This document shows positions 60,501-64,000 of a stretch of 64,000 nt of DNA, in pieces. Origin of the DNA: Uranotaenia lowii (lineage: Eukaryota > Arthropoda > Insecta > Diptera > Culicidae); the NCBI RefSeq assembly GCF_029784155.1, contig NC_073693.1, forward strand, positions 333,090,009-333,154,008. Reading direction: 5' to 3'. The translations under genes were made by a program, and so were the position numbers. The number at the start of each line of letters is the position of its first letter. Within the stretch, counting starts at the first letter, position 1. The notes under the pieces are model-generated. The model was not told the origin of the DNA. It ran no database searches and worked only from the letters and a program-made list of their open reading frames with translations.

Positions 60501-62313
60501 TTTGCGCAATTGGTCCATGGCATCTGGTGGTGAAGTTAGTTATTTTTCTTCGAAAATGTACAAAATATTGAAATGGTAATTTAATGAAATCGTTTAAATC
60601 CAACTTCTGACGGATTTCACAAATTCTGCCGAAAAACGGATTTATTGTTCTAAAAATCTGCCGATGTTGATTCAAAAATTGGCTGTGGCTGGAGGTTTTT
60701 CTTAACGGTGAAAAATGTGTGTTGGTCGAATTGCGAACATTGTATTGAGGAATCCATTTCAATGAAGAACACTCACAATTAATTAAATGCATATACGTTC
60801 AAATTGGTGTTGGGATTGTGATTTTTGGTAAATGAATGGGCGTTTCATGCAAGTGTGAAAGAAAAATTTTCCTGATTCGGGCAAAAGCCGTAGGGGTCTT
60901 GGCATGCTACGATCAGGTAAGTTTGTTTCAGTCGGTGGACTGAGATGGAGAAAAAAGATACGCCAATGATCAAGCAAGTTGTGCCGCCAATGATTCAAAT
61001 TGTGGCTAATTGTGCGGGAAAATGATTTAATATTTATATTTTAGAATAAGAAAAACTAGTGAACCTTCATATAAGAGAAGCGACATCTGATCCCTCTTAA
61101 AATAAAATATGTGGCAACATCGCCGAAATATTGGACAACTGTTTTCTGGCTCAATGTTCAAGCTCTCTAAAGTGAACGCTCCTTCAATCCAACAAAACAA
61201 CATTGAACTCGATGCCCGAAGGATCGCGATAAACGGTATGAATGACTTGAATTTCGTTAATAATCAGTTAGTTTTCTAACTAGAAACACGATTCACCAAA
61301 GCATTGACAAAAATTACACCTAATCATAAATTCATATGACCAGCTAAAAAATTATCTGTTTGAACTATAACAAAATTCACAATACCTTCCTTGGTTGAGT
61401 TTTCAATAAGAAAGGTAAAAGCTCTGCGACAAAATGCTCGGATCGATTGGAATCGATTTTGACAGTTCTTTTGCTCGATTGGAATTTTGTGTTTCAGATG
61501 TCACTTCTCTTATATACAGGTTCACTAGAAAAACCAGTGTGAAAGAAATTGTGCCAATTGTTGCAAATTGTTCAGAAAATGTGGAATTTGGATCATTACC
61601 ATTCCAAATACAAAAAAATCTTTCTCCATCTCAGTCCCCCGGTTTCAGTTCCATTTGTGGTTCGCTAAGACATTGCTGAAGCCTTACGATGACTGAACGA
61701 TAAGTATTTTTTTATTATTTACGAACCATTTTTTTTTGTTTTAAATATTTTATGTTTTTACTATTGAAATTCTTCATATTATGTCAGTTGTTCCCAACTA
61801 AAATTTATCCCAGGGTAAAAATCAAATGTGTTCTACTCACTCTCTTCTTCATTCTTTTTTCTTTCCAAGAGCGAGATAAGGCTCATAAACCTTCGTCCAT
61901 GAAATGATTGTATACAGAAATCCGGAACAATACAATTTGATAGATTCGTTTATTCTAGAATATTAGCAATTATTACTTTCAATTATCGCTTGGATAAGGT
62001 TGCCAGCTTTTTTTTCAGAAATAACTCAACAAAAATCGATTACTTTTGGAAGCAAAAGACAAGAAGACAATCTTTTATTATCCTCCAGGATCAGAGATAA
62101 ATAAGTTCTGGCTGTGAAAGTATTAGATTAAAGTGAATAGTGAATCATTTATGAGATTAAGCACCAAAAATGCATAAAGTTAAGTTTCGCAAACAGCTTT
62201 CATGCAATTTTTCGTAGTACTCATTAACATTTAAAAAATGTTGAACTGCCTCGTTCCTTGTACTCAAACTTCTATGCATTGCTTCAAACTAGCACACTCT
62301 TTGAAAAGTTGAG
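57600..62313. other. Non-coding DNA, GC-richer at 57.9-58.7 kb
   Basis: Open frames at 58112-58633 (minus) and 58238-58684 (plus) overlap each other and have no domain signature. I do not call genes. The rest is AT-rich, with moderately GC-richer unique sequence at 60.2-61.7 kb. Confidence 0.45.
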
Positions 62314-62386
62314 GTACAGCCAGGAGATTCGAACTTCGTCCTTCAGGTTGAGAGTCGCGCACGTTACCACAGAACCATGCCTGATG
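62314..62386 (-). mobile_element. tRNA-like sequence, probable SINE head fragment
   Basis: On the minus strand an A-box-like TGGTTCTGTGG (62367-62377) and a B-box-like AGTTCGAATCTC (62324-62335) are spaced as in a tRNA. The anticodon arm does not fold cleanly and the acceptor stem is poor, so I favour a SINE remnant over a tRNA gene. Confidence 0.5.
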
Positions 62387-62949
62387 CAGAACTCCAATAA
62401 AACCTTTCAAAGCAAGAAAATAGAAGCAGAAAAAAAAACAACAATTTGTGAGATGTAATCACATTTTTCGAAATGACTAAAGTGAGGATTTTGACATCAA
62501 AGCTTTATCCTCATACAATGATAATATCTCGATGAGATGGGTTTCGGCGAAGGTTTTTATATGCTCTCCTGATTGTGTAGATGTCTCGCTTTATCAGTTC
62601 AAGCCAAATGAATATCCAATTACCATTATTTCACTAGCAATGTAACATTTTTCTGAGTTAAAGAGTGGAATTGACAAAAAATTTTCAGCACGTGGTTTTT
62701 TTTATCCTATATTTGTACATCCTCTTATACATCCGCCCACCACAAGGGCGAAAAACTCATTGAAAAATACACGAAAACGCTCGAACTTCTAAACACTTAA
62801 ACTTTTTCCTAGTCGGTAAAATCTGGAATTTTCAAAATTTTCACTCCGTTGGAATCTTTCTCCTAAAAATTGGGGACAAATTTACAATTTTCCAAAAGAC
62901 ACTTCAGAAGCGTAGTACACCTAGGTCTTTTTTTACACTGATATACGTA
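62387..62949. other. AT-rich non-coding DNA
   Basis: Nothing recognised. Confidence 0.5.
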
Positions 62950-63045
62950 CCGCGTAAAAAAAAAACCGTGTAAAAAAAACCGTGTTAATTCCCGAAAACC
63001 GTGTAAAAAAAAACCGTGCTAATTGCGGAAAACCGTGTAAAAACT
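62950..63045 (+). repeat. Short tandem ACCGTGTAAAAAA units
   Basis: Five to six irregular units of ACCGTGTAAAAAA or ACCGTG(T/C)TAATT, separated by CCCGAAA or GCGGAAA. They lie immediately upstream of the 7-bp satellite. Confidence 0.8.
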
Positions 63046-63061
63046 AGACTTTATACTTAAG

Positions 63062-64000
63062 AAATGAGACTTGCGAACTGGTACCTTAGACTTGAGACCT
63101 GACAATTGAGACATGAGACCTGAGAACTGATACGTAAGACCTGAGACTTTCGACATGACACCTGAGACCTGAGACCTGAGATCTGAGACCTGAGACCTAA
63201 AACCTGAGACTTGAGACCTGAGACCTGAGACCTGAGACCTGAGACCTGAGACCTGAGACCTGAGACCTGAGATCTGAGACCTGAGACCTAAAACCTGAGA
63301 CTTGAGACCTGAGACCTGAGACCTGAGACCTGAGACCTGAGACATTAGATCTGAAACACAAAACATGATACCTGAGACATTAGACATGAGACATGAGACC
63401 TGAGGCATGAGACCTGAGACATGAGACCTGAGACATTAGACATGAGACATGAGACATGCTACATGAGACATGAGACATGAGACATGAGACATGAGACATG
63501 AGACATGAGACATGAGACATGAGACATGAGACATGAGACATGAGACATGAGACATGAGACATGAGACATGAGACATGAGACATGAGACATGAGACATGAG
63601 GCATGAGACATTAGACCTGAGACCTAAGACATGAGACAAGAGACATGAGACATTAGACATTAGACATTAGACTTTAGACATTAGACATTAGACATGAGAC
63701 ATGAGACATTGGACATGAGACTTGAGACTTGAGACCTGAGACATTGGACATGAGACTTGAGACTTGAGACCTGAGACATGAGACATTAGACATTAGACAT
63801 TAGACATTAGACATTAGACATTAGGCATTAGACATTAGACATTAGACATTAGACATTAGACATTAGACATTAGACATTAGACATTAGACATTAGACATTA
63901 GACATTAGACATTAGACATTAGACATTAGACATTAGACATTAGACATTAGACATTAGACAATAGACATTAGACATTAGACATTAGACATTAGACATTAGA
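63062..64000 (+). repeat. 7-bp satellite with stepwise unit change (GAGACCT, GAGACAT, TAGACAT)
   Basis: GAGACCT units dominate from about 63106 to 63345, GAGACAT from about 63385 to 63600, a mixed zone follows, and TAGACAT runs from about 63780 to the window end, where the array is cut off. Adjacent units differ by one base per step. A 91-bp (13-unit) block around GATCTGAGACC..CTAAAACCTG is duplicated (63180 and 63271). Minus-strand open frames reading GLRSQVS or CLMSHVS heptapeptides are artefacts. Confidence 0.95.

Noticed and set aside
63780..64000. TAGACAT array as a telomeric repeat
   Set aside because: The unit is 7 bp and not the insect TTAGG. It grades from GAGACCT-type satellite, and dipterans usually lack short telomerase repeats.

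Overview
The window looks like gene-poor nuclear DNA from an insect, probably a mosquito-like dipteran. The evidence is its AT-rich non-coding sequence, an intact two-ORF non-LTR retrotransposon, relics of mariner-type and hAT transposons, tRNA-derived SINE-like copies and very long simple satellites. The species assignment is inference. I found no host protein-coding gene that I can support. Most long open frames in the window are by-products of 9-bp and 7-bp tandem repeats.

Layout. 1-1.6 kb: AT-rich non-coding DNA with a poly-G tract. 1.6-2.95 kb: 7-bp satellite (GGACTCT). 3.3-3.8 kb: decayed mariner/Tc1-type transposase. 6.42-18.36 kb: about 12 kb of a 9-bp satellite (TTTTGACAA) with higher-order duplications. 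18.4-27.4 kb: non-coding DNA with a few repeat relics. 27.4-28.4 kb: a second 9-bp satellite (TGACAAAAA), followed directly at 28.54-30.26 kb by a reverse-complement array of the first one. 32.5-34.28 and 39.0-39.6 kb: a roughly 78-bp minisatellite split by a 4.7-kb non-LTR retrotransposon. 39.7-40.8 kb: a degenerate TGACAAAA inverted repeat. 41.5-44.2 kb: a cluster of foldback/MITE-like elements. 49.26-51.08 kb: a non-autonomous hAT-like element with an 8-bp target duplication and nested repeats. 56.87-57.6 kb: an inverted TGACAAAAA array. 62.3 kb: a tRNA-like SINE fragment. 63.1-64.0 kb: a 7-bp satellite whose unit changes stepwise (GAGACCT, GAGACAT, TAGACAT) and which runs off the end.

The one intact genetic unit is the retrotransposon at about 34,277-39,005. 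ORF1 encodes a gag-like protein with an N-terminal PHD finger and three C-terminal zinc knuckles. ORF2 encodes an apurinic-like endonuclease and a reverse transcriptase with all expected catalytic residues. ORF1 and ORF2 lie in the same frame and are separated by one UAG codon followed by CAA UCA. This matches the CAR-YYA context known for leaky UAG codons. ORF2 has no in-frame AUG ahead of its endonuclease catalytic residues. The simplest reading is a gag-pol fusion made by stop-codon readthrough, and I consider this the most interesting observation here. The second is the architecture of the 9-bp satellites: two related units, each present in inverted copies tens of kilobases apart, with a degenerate palindromic relative between them.
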